64,000 bases of DNA from Zizania palustris (Eukaryota > Streptophyta > Magnoliopsida > Poales > Poaceae): NCBI GenBank assembly GCA_019279435.1, contig JAAALK010000081.1:31939001-32003000 (forward strand), in the 5' to 3' direction. Both the position numbers and the translations under genes were made by a program. Positions 22,195-32,524 of the stretch are shown here, in pieces. Position 1 is the first letter of the stretch; each line of letters begins with the position of its first letter. The notes under the pieces are model-generated. The model worked only from the letters and a program-made list of their open reading frames with translations. It was not told the origin of the DNA and did no database searches.

Positions 22195-23156
22195 AATCAT
22201 ATGCATGGAATTAATTTAACAATTAACAGTGAAGGTACTAGAAATTAGTCGTCATCATCCTGCATCTCCAACTTGAGATGGATCTGCTGCTCGTCGTCAT
22301 TAGCAACAGAGCGTTTAAGAAAATATACTATCGTGGTGGAGCGGGGTTTGGACAACTTCAATTGCTTTACTTCAGGAAAGTTTGAAAATTTACTCACAAA
22401 TGCTACTAAACTGCCTCACCCACATCCCTTTAAAGCTGAAGCTAATATTTGGAGCAGCTCAGCTCAACTAAACATTTTGACCTATTCTAAATTACACATG
22501 GATCCAAAGCTCCAATCTAAATTTCAAGATCTAAAGTTCTATCTATCAAACAGACTATATACATACAATATCCCTACTCTATTAACTATTGTTACTATTC
22601 CAAGATTTAGCAATTTTATTTTTATAATTTAGATATTTTTAACTTATTTCGTAAATAAACATTTCAAAAAACTTTTTTAGTAGTGACAGGCAGCCAGGCA
22701 AGCACTTGAGCACTTACTGAAGAGAAATTATCATCCCAGCGACTTTTGTCTTTGTTGATTAGGTATTTGGGTGGTAATATAAGTTGTGAGCCCTGTTGTT
22801 GAATTGTACAAGAGAGATGTGTTATTCACATGTATATTCAAGATAAACAGTGACTCCATACTAATCTAAACGATCATATCCTAAAATATCAGTAAATATC
22901 ATATATATTCTAAGTGTGATCAAAGAAATCAATAAAAGTACTCAATGATAATAGTTTTTTATGTTATATTGATAATAGTTTTTTATGTTGTGGACGTGTG
23001 ATGACAGGAACACAGTGCACTAGCAGCACTTGTTCACTACCAAATTAGCAGCACTAAACACAAAGAGCAACTGGCCAATTCAAAGCTTATTCAAACAGAA
23101 AAACTGCTACTGCTACTGGCAGTGAATTTGACTTCAAGACAAGATTTATTCACCAG
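22195..23156. other. Intergenic region between RLK1 and RLK2
   Basis: No gene recognised. 22700-22890 and 22930-22990 are closely similar to 38930-39210, where another RLK relic follows, so this block travelled with an RLK duplication as its 3' flank. The short frame at 22273-22632 has no recognisable features. Confidence 0.5.
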
Positions 23157-26100
23157 TCACTGCTGGTCAGTTCTTCTCGTTATTGATGTGGATTTGATGC
23201 AGTTCTTCCTGATCTTGGTGAGTGTCACGACCACATCACTCATCGCCATCCTTTGCTCCGGGGACTCAGCGGAGCAGAGCAAACCCAGCTGGAACACTGG
23301 TACAAGCAACTCATGCAGACTAATGGAAGAAGAAGAGCCATCCTGTAGAAGCTGGCCGTCCACAACATGGACAAGCTCTGCAGGAAATGCCTGCTGAACC
23401 CACTGCCTGATGTTCAGTTCACCCACAAACATAGCATCTGTGGGTCTCTTCCCAGTGAACACCTCAAGCAGCATGATCCCGTAGCTGAACACGTCGCTCT
23501 TCCGCGACGCTTTTCCAAGAGCCCCGTACTCTGCTCAAGAAAAGATGCCGGTCACCAATAATTGATTACACCACTCACTCAATTATGTTGAGGAAGAGTA
23601 CAAGAGCTGTTAGTACCTGGTGCCATGTAGCCAACTGTTCCTGGCATGCTCGAGGAGATCATGGAGTTGTCTTCACCTAACAGCATCCTTGCAATGCCGA
23701 AGTCTGCTACATGCGCCGTCATATCATCGTCGAACAGTACGTTGCTAGGCTTCAAGTCGCAGTGCAGTACCACCTCACAGTTCTCATGGTGCAGGTACTC
23801 CAATGCCATGGACACGTCTACCATAATGTCAAGCCTCTCGAGGAACCCTAATTGCCTTCTGCCTTGAGAGTGTAGGAGTGCCTCTAAGCTGCCGTTGGGC
23901 ATGTACTGCAGGACCAGTGCTCTGAAGTCCAGATTGGAACAGGCGTTCAGAATCTTTATCAAGTTGCGATGTCGAGCCATTCGAAGCACGCGACACTCGG
24001 TATCGAAGCTTCTCACGGCATGTTCCAGATGCTGGTGTATGACTTTGATGGCGACAACCAAACCGCTGCTCAGCTGGCCCTTGAAAACTCTTCCAAAGCT
24101 TCCGGATCCCAACATGTTACCATCGCTGAAATCATCAGTAGCACGAACGAGCTCATGGTAGGAGACTAGTTGATGGCTGATAATGTCAACCATACTGCCA
24201 GCAGAGATCTGTTGATGCTTAACTCTCTTTCTAATCAGTACAAACAAGCAGCAAGCTACAGCTCCAGCTAGTGTGATACTAGCAGGGAGTAAATATTTTA
24301 ATATGTGACCATTTCTTTTGGGAGAGGATGATGATGTTTGGCATGGTGAAAATCCTAAACGTGCAACACCACATAGCCCTGAGTTGCCCACCAAGGACTG
24401 CAACGTGATGCTTGAGAAGACACCACCTTCTGGTATCTGGCCATGTAGATCATTGAAAGATAGGTTCAAGCTGGTGAGCATGGTGAAGTTGGCCAGGTAC
24501 TTTGGGATGGAACCAGAAATGTTATTATGGCAAAGATCCAAAGTTTGCAAGCCGGTCAAGTTGCCAAGAGAATTCGGAATCAGTCCATGAAATGAATTGA
24601 TGGATAGGTTCAAGTAGGTTATCATCTGGCATTGCCCAATCGAATCCGGGATGCTCCCAAGAAAGCTGTTGCTGGAGAGATCCATTTGGTAAATTTGCTT
24701 CAGATGGCCCATATCAATCGGCAATGCACCACTCAGCATGTTTTGAGACAGATCTAATTGGATGAGGCTATCAAGGTGGAACAAGCTTGGAGGTACAGTG
24801 GACGATAGCTGGTTATCAGATAATCTTAGGAGCTCTAGCTTGGTGAGGTTGCCGATGTCCTTTGGTATGGAGCCGGAGAATTCATTCCTTTCAAGGACTA
24901 ATCTCACAATGTTCTTGAGCAGTGCAGTGTGTGAAGGGATGGAGCCGGACAAGCTGTTTCTACTGAGATCAAGTATACGGAGATTCTCCATCTCCATGAT
25001 CGATTCTGGTATCGTGCCATGAAACTGGTTTTCTGAAAGATCTAGGATCTCGAGACCAGTCAAATTCGAGATGGTTGCTGGAAGCTCACCAGACAACATG
25101 TTTGTAGTTGCAATGAAGGATTGCAGCGTGCTTGACAGGTTTCCCACATAGCCTGGGAGTTTTCCTGTGAAATAGTTGGAGCCGATGCTTACAAGGGAAA
25201 GCTGCCTGCAGCTGGAAAGATCAGACAGGAAGCTGAGATCCCCCTGCAGGAAGTTTTCTGTAATGAAAAGTTGCGTTAACGAGTTCATGTTACCAAGTAC
25301 TCCTGCGGGTACTGATCCATCCAACCGGTTCGTGTCCAGCAGAAGAAATTGTAACGCGGACAAGTTACCAAGAGCAGCAGGAATGGATCCTGTCAGTTGG
25401 TTCATGGAGAGACGCAACACTGAAAGCTGGCTTAGCCGACCAAGAGACGCGGGAATGGCTCCCGTTAGGTTGCACATGGCGAGGTCTAGGAAGCTGAGCA
25501 TGGTGAGGTTGCTGAGTGCGGCTGCAGGGATCGGACCACCAGCATCGATGCGATTCCCACCCAAGGAGAGGACGGTGAGACTGGTCAGCTTGCCCAGCCA
25601 TGACGGCAGATCACCCTCGAATAAATTCTCGAGAAGGGAAACAACTCGGAGATGGGGACACGCTGCGAACCCCGGTGGGATCTGACCTGTGAAATCATTT
25701 CTGTCGATGGAGAACCATTGCAGAAGCGGAAGACTGAAACTTTCGTTGCCAGGGATAGGGCCGGTTAAGGCGTTGGCGGCAAGAGCAACAGTGCGCAACA
25801 TGGACATGTTGAACATGGCCGGCGGCACTGGCCCGGTGAGATTATTTTCCTGCAGGACAAGAACCTGGAGCTTTGGCAAGGAGCTGATGCTACCTGGTAT
25901 GGGTCCTGATAGGCTGTTGTTGCCCATGATCAGACGACCTAATGAAGGTGTATTGTTGAACAGATCGTTTGGTATCATGCCAGTGAGGTAATTCACCTGG
26001 AGATCTATGCTACGAAGCTCATGCAGGGCCTGCAGCTCTACGGGGATTGAGCCAGTGAGCTGGTTAAACTGGAGATGAAAATGCTCAAGCCTCGTGAGGT

Positions 26101-26560
26101 TGCCGATGGTGGGAGGGATGCCACCTGACAGTGCATTGTGGCCGAGATCGAGGAGCTCGAGGAGGCGCAGCCTTCCTATGTCGTCCGGGACTGAGCCCGT
26201 CAGGCCAGTGTTGGTGAGGTTGAGGACGGAGAGGAAGGAGAGGTTACCGAGGTGAGGGCTCAGCTCGCCTTGGAGGGAAACACCCGCCAGCTCCAGGGCG
26301 GTGACGCGCTGCCGGCGGTGGCTGCACGAGACGCCCACCCAGCGGCAGAACGGCGTGCTGGCGGTCCAATTACCAGCAAGGACGCCGAGAGGATCAGAAA
26401 GATGTGCCTTGAAAGCCAGCAGCGCAGCGACGTCGGTGGCGCTGCCGTTGTTCTTGCTGATCGGACCTGGAGAAGAAGCGGCCGCAGCTGCAGCAACCAC
26501 AGTAGACAAAGCAACCAAGATCACAACGGAGGCTATGCGTACAGGAAATCCAAACGCCAT
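23157..26560 (-). CDS. RLK2: intact XA21/FLS2-type LRR receptor-like Ser/Thr kinase (non-RD)
   Basis: Two exons, 26560-23617 and 23530-23157, joined by a GT...AG intron (23616-23531); 1105 aa. The ATG at 26560 (MAFGFPVRIASVV) is chosen because the in-frame extension upstream starts with TTG. Order: signal peptide to about residue 28; LRRNT with ATDVAALLAFKAHLSDPLG and FCRWVGVSC; 25 LRRs of the plant IPxxLGNLxxLxxLxLxxNxLxG type; transmembrane helix (ILKYLLPASITLAGAVACCL); kinase from about residue 814 with GSGSFGRV, VAIKVI, VLHCDLKPSNVL, ADFGIAR, GYMAP and a C-lobe (YGIMLLEVFTGKRPTD). The HCD catalytic loop makes it a non-RD kinase, typical of pattern-recognition receptors such as XA21 and FLS2, which sense microbial ligands at the plasma membrane. 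Its ligand cannot be read from sequence. It is the only full-length open copy of the cluster here. Confidence 0.95.
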
Positions 26561-26671
26561 TGCCGAGCTCTCTAATGCCAAGAAGAGGGCATTACTTCTG
26601 ATTTATTTAGCTCGATTTTGGTTCCATTAATATTGCGCATGCAAGCTTCTCGATCTTTCAACACCAAGACC

Positions 26672-26718
26672 TTGACCATTGGTCAACCCGAGGCTATCGA
26701 GTTCCGGAAAATATATAC
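26672..26718 (-). promoter_or_regulatory. RLK2 core promoter: TATA-like box and inverted W-box pair
   Basis: A minus-strand TATATATT lies at about 26708-26717, roughly 150 bp upstream of the RLK2 start. Next to it is an inverted W-box pair, TTGACC (26672-26677) and GGTCAA (26681-26686). RLK1 also has W-boxes upstream, in a different arrangement. The TATA assignment is tentative. Confidence 0.45.
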
Positions 26719-27496
26719 TCCTTTTTCATTATCTTCATCATCTAACAACTCGACGCGATAACCAAGGCGAGAGATGTTAGGCTTAAATTCCTTTCATATG
26801 ACGTGTTTGTTGTTGCTTCGTTTTCCCCACTCTCAACCTGCATGTGCATGTGGCCATGCAGAGTACTAGTAAAAGAAGAAACAAAAACGAAAGTCAAAGT
26901 CATATATGTGGACTCTAAATCAATTCGCACATAATACGATGTGATGTTTTAATGACTCAATTATTAGATGATGTAGATTGTGGAAAAACTGAAAAACGTT
27001 TACTTAGATGATGGAGATAATACGAAGGAGGGAGTATATAGTATTTCCTCAGTAGAACATAAGTGTCGATTTGGCTTTTTTAGATTCATTTATGCATTGA
27101 TGAATTTAAATATATATTGTATCCAAATTCATCGTGAATTTAGAAAAGGTTAAAATGACTTACAATCTCTAACAGGTGCAGTAGTAATGCTACTTTTTCA
27201 TTCCAAGATGAGAAACAACCAAGTGCACAAAACTGTTGGCTTTTGGACGTGGAATTTGGCTATTTATCTTATTCAAAATATAAAAGTACAAGTCGTGCTA
27301 TATACCTTTAATGATCACAACAAAATAAAGGGTGTTTATGTGCTCCTACAAAAATATAAAGTGTGATTGACTTTGAAATTTTCAAAGTTTCTATACTTTG
27401 ACCATCAATTAGTTAAATTAGATATGTATTTAATGTGTAAAAATATAATAGAAGATTTGTACTATAAAGTACTTCCACGTGATGTTCATTTTGTTC
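26719..27496. other. Intergenic, AT-rich
   Basis: Upstream region of RLK2. No coding sequence or element ends were recognised. Confidence 0.3.
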
Positions 27497-27689
27497 CACG
27501 TGACCAGCTCCGGCTTCGGCTCCTACTGTCACTTCTTCTGTCATAGCCTCGCGAGCGGCCTCTGTCTGGGCTACGGTTGTAGCTCTGGTCCCGGCTCTTG
27601 GCACCAAATCCTCGACGGCCATCGAATCTTCCACGTCCATCTGAGATAAAACGGTCATGTGGACCTCGGTCAGAACGCCCCCGCCCTCC

Positions 27690-27998
27690 AAACCCAAATG
27701 AGATCCCCTGTAGTCGGCATCATGTGGACCTCGGTAGGAACGCCCCCGCCCTCCAAACCCAAATGAGATCCCCTGCAGTCGGCCTCGCCGACTGCAGAGG
27801 GCAGTCGCCCTTCGGCGCCGTCCGATCTCAATCGGACGGCTGTGCGAGGGGGGCTTCGCGCCGGTGGGACCCACTTCGCAGGGGGCTTCGGAGAGAGAGG
27901 TGGGCTTCGCACCGCCCGATCAAGATCGGACGGTGCGCGAGAGGCGACTGCCCTCTGCAATCGACGGGCCGACTGCAGAGGAACCGGTTCCCTCTAAA
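27690..27998. repeat. Foldback/MITE insertion with nested palindromes
   Basis: This segment is absent from the parent gene at the matching place (after 'ccctccaaaccc'). It contains paired arms CTGCAGTCGGCC near each end, a second inverted pair GCAGAGGGCAGTCGCC / GGCGACTGCCCTCTGC, and two internal palindromes, GCCGTCCGAT-CTCA-ATCGGACGGC and CCGATC-rich CGCCCGATCAAGATCGGACGG. A 65-bp unit ('catgtggacctcggt...') is also tandemly duplicated at its left edge (27656-27786), so part of the host exon was repeated during insertion or repair. The transposon class is unassigned. Confidence 0.6.
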
Positions 27999-28543
27999 CC
28001 CACGCCTCCTCCCACCACGTCCACCAGAGAAATCACCACGGCCTCGTCCACCAAAGCCAGAAGAATCATCCCTGCCACGTCCACCAAAGCCAGAAAAATC
28101 ACTCCTACCATGTCCACCAAAACCAGGAGAATCACCCCTGCCACCACGACCACCAAAGCTACCTGGACTTGCTCCACCTCTACCGCCATAACCACCAGGT
28201 CCACGGCCCCCTCGGCTACCAAAGCCACTAGGTGCAGCACCCTCACGTCCTTCAAAGGCGCCAGGGCCCTCCCGTCCACTTAGGGATGGATTCGGATCGG
28301 ATACAGATGGAAACGAATCCGGATAGCACTATTTACCACATTTTAATTCGAATACGAATACGGATTCGGATGTTCTCGAATACGAATACAAAACGGATGT
28401 TTCGAATACGAATATGTATTCGGATGTTTACTCGGTTTAACTCCAAATATTCGTTGTTTCACAAATTTTTCAAAAGTCAAAAGGGTTCAATATACTAAAT
28501 TAGAATAATAATTAATAAGAAACAATGATACACAATAAACCAT

Positions 28544-28903
28544 GCGCAGCCTTCCTATGTCGTCCGGGATTGAGCCCGTCAGGCCAGTGTTGGTGAGGAT
28601 GAGGACGGAGAGGAAGGAGAGGTTACCGAGGTGAGGGCTCAGCTCGCCTTGGAGGGAAACACCCGCCAGCTCCAGGGCGGTGACGCGCTGCCGGCGGTGG
28701 CTGCACGAGACGCCCACCCAGCGGCAGAACGGCGTGCCGGCGGTCCAGTTGCTGCCAAGGACGCCGAGAGGATCGGACACCTGAGCTTTGAAAGCCAGCA
28801 GCGCAGCGACGTCGGTGGCGCTGCCGTTGTTCTTGCTGATCGGACCTGGAGAAGAAGCGGCGGCAGCTGCAGCAACCACAGTAGATCACAGGAAATCCAA
28901 ACG
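28544..28903 (-). pseudogene. Captured LRR receptor-kinase N-terminal fragment
   Basis: It encodes the LRRNT and first LRRs of an RLK1/RLK2 paralogue: ATDVAALLAFKAQVSDPLG, FCRWVGVSCSHRRQR, VTALELAGVSLQGELSPHLG and LTNTGLTGSIPDDIGRL. It ends abruptly inside LRR2. About 37 bp of the signal-peptide region are deleted relative to RLK2 (junction near 28884), removing the start. It lacks the RLK1 5-bp duplication. It differs from both neighbours in places (AQVSDPLGVLGSNWT), so the donor was a related but distinct copy. Confidence 0.85.
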
Positions 28904-28955
28904 AGTGCTCCAATTTTCTCCTTTGTTCAAAAACATAATTTTATTTGATTTCGAG

Positions 28956-31320
28956 AACACCGTGACAAGTATCGTATTTTTCAGACTTTATTTGATTTTT
29001 TTATAATTAAAAAACTTTTAAGCTCCACATTACCGATGAAGTGTCGTAACATAATTTTTTTAAAATTTCTTTAAATTTAGTGGATAAGAACTAAAAATGG
29101 ACACAAATAGTGAATGTAATTTTTCTATAAATTTTAGTGCATTAGTTTAGGTTCTTGCAGTTCAAATATCACATATTCCAATTTAAATACTAGAAACACA
29201 ATTAATGAGTTAAAAATATAAAATAGATCTAGAAAAATACAAAAAATATATTGGATTATATATGTTGTATTTTGATTATATAAAAAACATTTAACCTTCA
29301 ATTTATTTTAAACCATAGCTTATTACTTCTCAAAACTCTAATTCCTCTCAAGAGAATCTCACATTTATTAACATCTTATATGATAAAATTTTAGAAACAT
29401 TTTAAAAATTTTATAATGATATCTACGTATAATATTATAATACTGTGACAAGTCTCGTATTTTTTAGACTTTATTTGATTTTTTATAATTAAAAAACCCT
29501 TAAGCTCTACGTTACCGATGAAGTGTCGTAACATAACTTTTTTAACATTTCTTTAAATTTAGTGGATAATAACTAAAAATGGACACAAAATAGTGAATGT
29601 GATTTTTATATAAATTTTAGTAGATTATTTTAGGTACTTGCAGTTCAAATTTCACATATTCCAATTTAAATACTAGAAACACAATTAATGAGTTAAAAAT
29701 AGCAAATGGATCTAGAAAAATACAAAATAATTATATGGTATGATATATGTTGTATTTTTATTATATAAAAAAATTCAAGTTCAAACAAATATTTAACCAT
29801 CAATTTACTTTAAACCATAGCCTATTCCTTCTCAAAACTCTATTTCCTCTCAAGAGAATCTCAGATTTCTTAACATTCTATATGATAAATTTGTCGAAAC
29901 ATTTTCAAAATTTTGTCATGGTATATACGTATAATATTATAACACCATGATAAGTCTCGTATTTTTCAGACTTTATTTGATTTTTTATAATTAAAAAATC
30001 CTTAAGCTCCACGTTATCGATGAAGTGTCGTAACATAAATTTTTTAAAATTTCTTTAAACTTAGTGGATAAGAACTAAAAATGGACACAAAATAGTGAAT
30101 GTGATTTTTCTATAAATTTTAGTGCATTATTTTAGGTACTTGCAGTTCAAATTTCACATATTCCAATTTAAATAATAGAAACACAATTAATGAGTTAAAA
30201 ATAGCAAATGGATCTATAAAAATACATAAAATTTATATGGTATGAGATATGTTGTATTTTGATTATATAAAAAAATTCAAGTTCAAACAAATATTTATCC
30301 ATCAATTTACATTAAACCATAGCCTATTCCTTCTCAAAACTCTATTTACTCTCAGGAGAATCTCAGATTTCTTAACATTCTATATGATAAGTTTCTCGAA
30401 ACATTTTTAAAATTTTATCATGGTATATAATTATAATATTATAACACCGTGATAAGTCTCGTATTTTTCAGACTTTATTTGATTTTTTATAATTAAAAAA
30501 TCCTTAAGCTCCACGTTACCGATGAAGTGTCGTAACATAATTTTTATAACATTTATTTAAATTTAGTGGATAAGAACTAAAAATGGACACAAAATAGTGA
30601 ATTTGATTTTTTGATAAATTTTAGTGCATTATTTTAGGTACTTGCAGTTCAAATTTCACATATTCCAATTTAAATACTAGAAACACAATTAATGAGTTAA
30701 AATAGCAAATGGATTTATAAAAATACAAAAAATTATATGGTATGAGATATGTTGTATTTTGATTATATAAAAAATTTCAAATTCAAACAAATATTTAACT
30801 ATAAATTTAATTTAAACCATAACCTATTCCTTCTCAAAACTCTATTTACTCTCAAGAGAATCTCATATTTCTTAACATTCTATATGATAAATTTCTCGAA
30901 ACATTTTCAAAATTTTATCATGGTATATACGTATAATATTATAATACTGTGATAAGTCTCGTATTTTTAAGACTTTATTTGAATTTTTATAATTAAAAAA
31001 CCCTTATGCTCCACATTACCGATGAAGTGTCGTAACATAAATTTTTTAATATTTCTTTAAATTTCATGGATAAGAACTAAAAATGGACACAAAATAGTGA
31101 ATGCAATTTTTATATAAATTTTAGTCCATTATTTTAGGTACTTGCATTTCAAATTTCACATATTTCAATTTAAATCCTAGAAACACAATTAATGAGTTAA
31201 AAATAGCAAATGTATCTAAAAAATACAAAAAAATATATGAAATGAGATATGTTGTATTTTGATTATGAAAAATTAAACTTCAAACAAATATTTAACCATC
31301 AATTTATTTTAAACCATAAC
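28956..31320. repeat. About 4.7 tandem copies of a ~500-bp AT-rich repeat
   Basis: A unit beginning 'gtgacaagt.tcgtatttttcagac' restarts at about 28958, 29444, 29944, 30444 and 30946, giving periods of roughly 486-502 bp; the last copy is partial. Each unit holds 'accgatgaagtgtcgtaacat', 'aaaaatggacacaaa' and 'acacaattaatgagttaaaa'. Small open frames are AT-rich chance products repeated in each unit. Confidence 0.9.
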
Positions 31321-31671
31321 TTATTAATATTCACTAACTTAAGTATTCCATAATTATATAAATAATAAATAAACCATTAATATAGTGATAATATATTATC
31401 TTGAGTCTAAGTTTAATCTGTGTGAAATCCTAAAACGAATACGGATGTATCCATTTTTATATCCACATTCAGCAGAATTCGGATATCTGTTTCCATATCC
31501 ACATTTGTAAAATGAATTCGGATATTTCCGAATGTCATCCATATTTAATTCGGATACGAATACGGATATCCATATTTACAGTAATTCGAATACGAATACG
31601 GATAATTCGGATATTTTGACATCCATATCCATCCCTACGTCCACCAAAGCCACCAGGACCCTCCCGGCCGA

Positions 31672-32435
31672 TTTGGGTTTTAAAAATCCATGCAATGCTA
31701 TATAGCCTTAAAATGGATGTTGGCCAATTTGGGTTTTAAGATTTGCTGAGGTTCAGTTTCATCGTTGTTTACAAAATTTAGTTTGTCTATCTAAGTGACG
31801 AGTGCTCCAATTTTCTCCTTTGTTCAAAATCATCTATGGATTCACTTAAAAATATCCTTGGATTTTCAGGGGTTTCTTTCACCAAACCCATGCACCAACA
31901 TTCAATATTCTTAAGTTTGTATGCACACACTTGGGAAATCAAACAATGGATAAGTTTTTAAAGTTATTTCACATGTACTTGGGAAATCAAATAAAGGAAA
32001 AAACTGTTCACAAAGATTGTGAGTGCCAATCAATGAAAGTCAGCATTCTTGAGACTTGAGAGAAGCAGGATAAGTGGCATTGGATGCTAGTAATATCATT
32101 ATATTTGATGACAAAATTACTCCGTTGTTGTCATCATGGGGTCAATGACTAAAGGTCAAATGAAACAAAGTACACATAGGAATAAGCTAAATTAAGCAAC
32201 ATGAGAATATACATTTCTTCTTCTATTATTGCATCATTTAGTTCAATTAGCTTTGCATCAAATAATGATGTCCAAATAATATTGCTAATTAATTGTTGGC
32301 CTAAAAATGGGCAGGACCACTAATGTAAAAATGGGCATGCAAAGATTATAAGAATGAGTGGACAAGAGTATTGGGAGCCAAAATAAAACTTGTAAGGATC
32401 AATGTTGCCTCCTCACCACTAACTCGTTGTCTCAA
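31672..32435. other. Intergenic / promoter-distal region of the Cys-rich gene
   Basis: No gene. 31798-31829 is a 32-bp exact match to 28901-28932 inside the hAT-type element. The rest is unremarkable AT-rich sequence. Confidence 0.4.
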
Positions 32436-32439
32436 AAGG

Positions 32440-32449
32440 CTATATATAT
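32440..32449 (+). promoter_or_regulatory. TATA box of the Cys-rich secreted protein gene
   Basis: CTATATATATC lies about 80 bp upstream of the ATG at 32525, a suitable position for a plant core promoter with a short leader. Confidence 0.6.
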
Positions 32450-32524
32450 CCCTAAGGAGTCGTACATATGAGCATAGCAAAGACAATTTGCCGTTGCCAG
32501 CTAGCAAAACATCTCGACACTCGA

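Larger units (their letters stand above)
28281..31637. mobile_element. Non-autonomous hAT-type element carrying a receptor-kinase fragment (Pack-hAT-like)
   Basis: Terminal inverted repeats TAGGGATGGAT lie at 28281 and, inverted, at 31637. The subterminal regions at both ends are dense in CGAATACGAATACGGAT-type motifs. Flanks are CGTCCACT (28273-28280) and CGTCCACC (31638-31645), an 8-bp target duplication with one mismatch; the parent helicase gene has CGTCCACC at this point, an independent empty-site reference. There is no transposase. Cargo: a 5' piece of an RLK gene (28544-28903), a short local filler, and about 4.7 copies of a ~500-bp AT-rich repeat. Length is 3357 bp. Confidence 0.85.
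27497..31671 (-). pseudogene. Duplicated fragment of the RH40-like helicase C-terminal exon, split by insertions
   Basis: 27497-28280 and 31638-31671 together match 40603-41115 of the helicase gene's last exon (RS/RGG-coding part) at very high identity. Examples are the 'gtcatagcctcgcgagcgg' block and the CCACC-rich RGG repeats. Two insertions disrupt it: a foldback element (about 27690-27998) and the hAT-type element at 28281-31637. No helicase core or promoter is present. Because the copied part lies within one exon, DNA-level and RNA-mediated duplication cannot be told apart. Confidence 0.85.

Noticed and set aside
26561..26581. Seven-codon N-terminal extension of RLK2
   Set aside because: The extension begins at TTG; the ATG at 26560 precedes a proper signal peptide and aligns with RLK1's start.
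29747..30952. Repeated ~67-codon frames in the 500-bp tandem units
   Set aside because: AT-rich, not conserved at the protein level between units beyond DNA identity, no motif.
28956..31320. Tandem repeats interpreted as a CRISPR array
   Set aside because: The genome is a plant's; units are about 500 bp with no short repeat/unique spacer structure.
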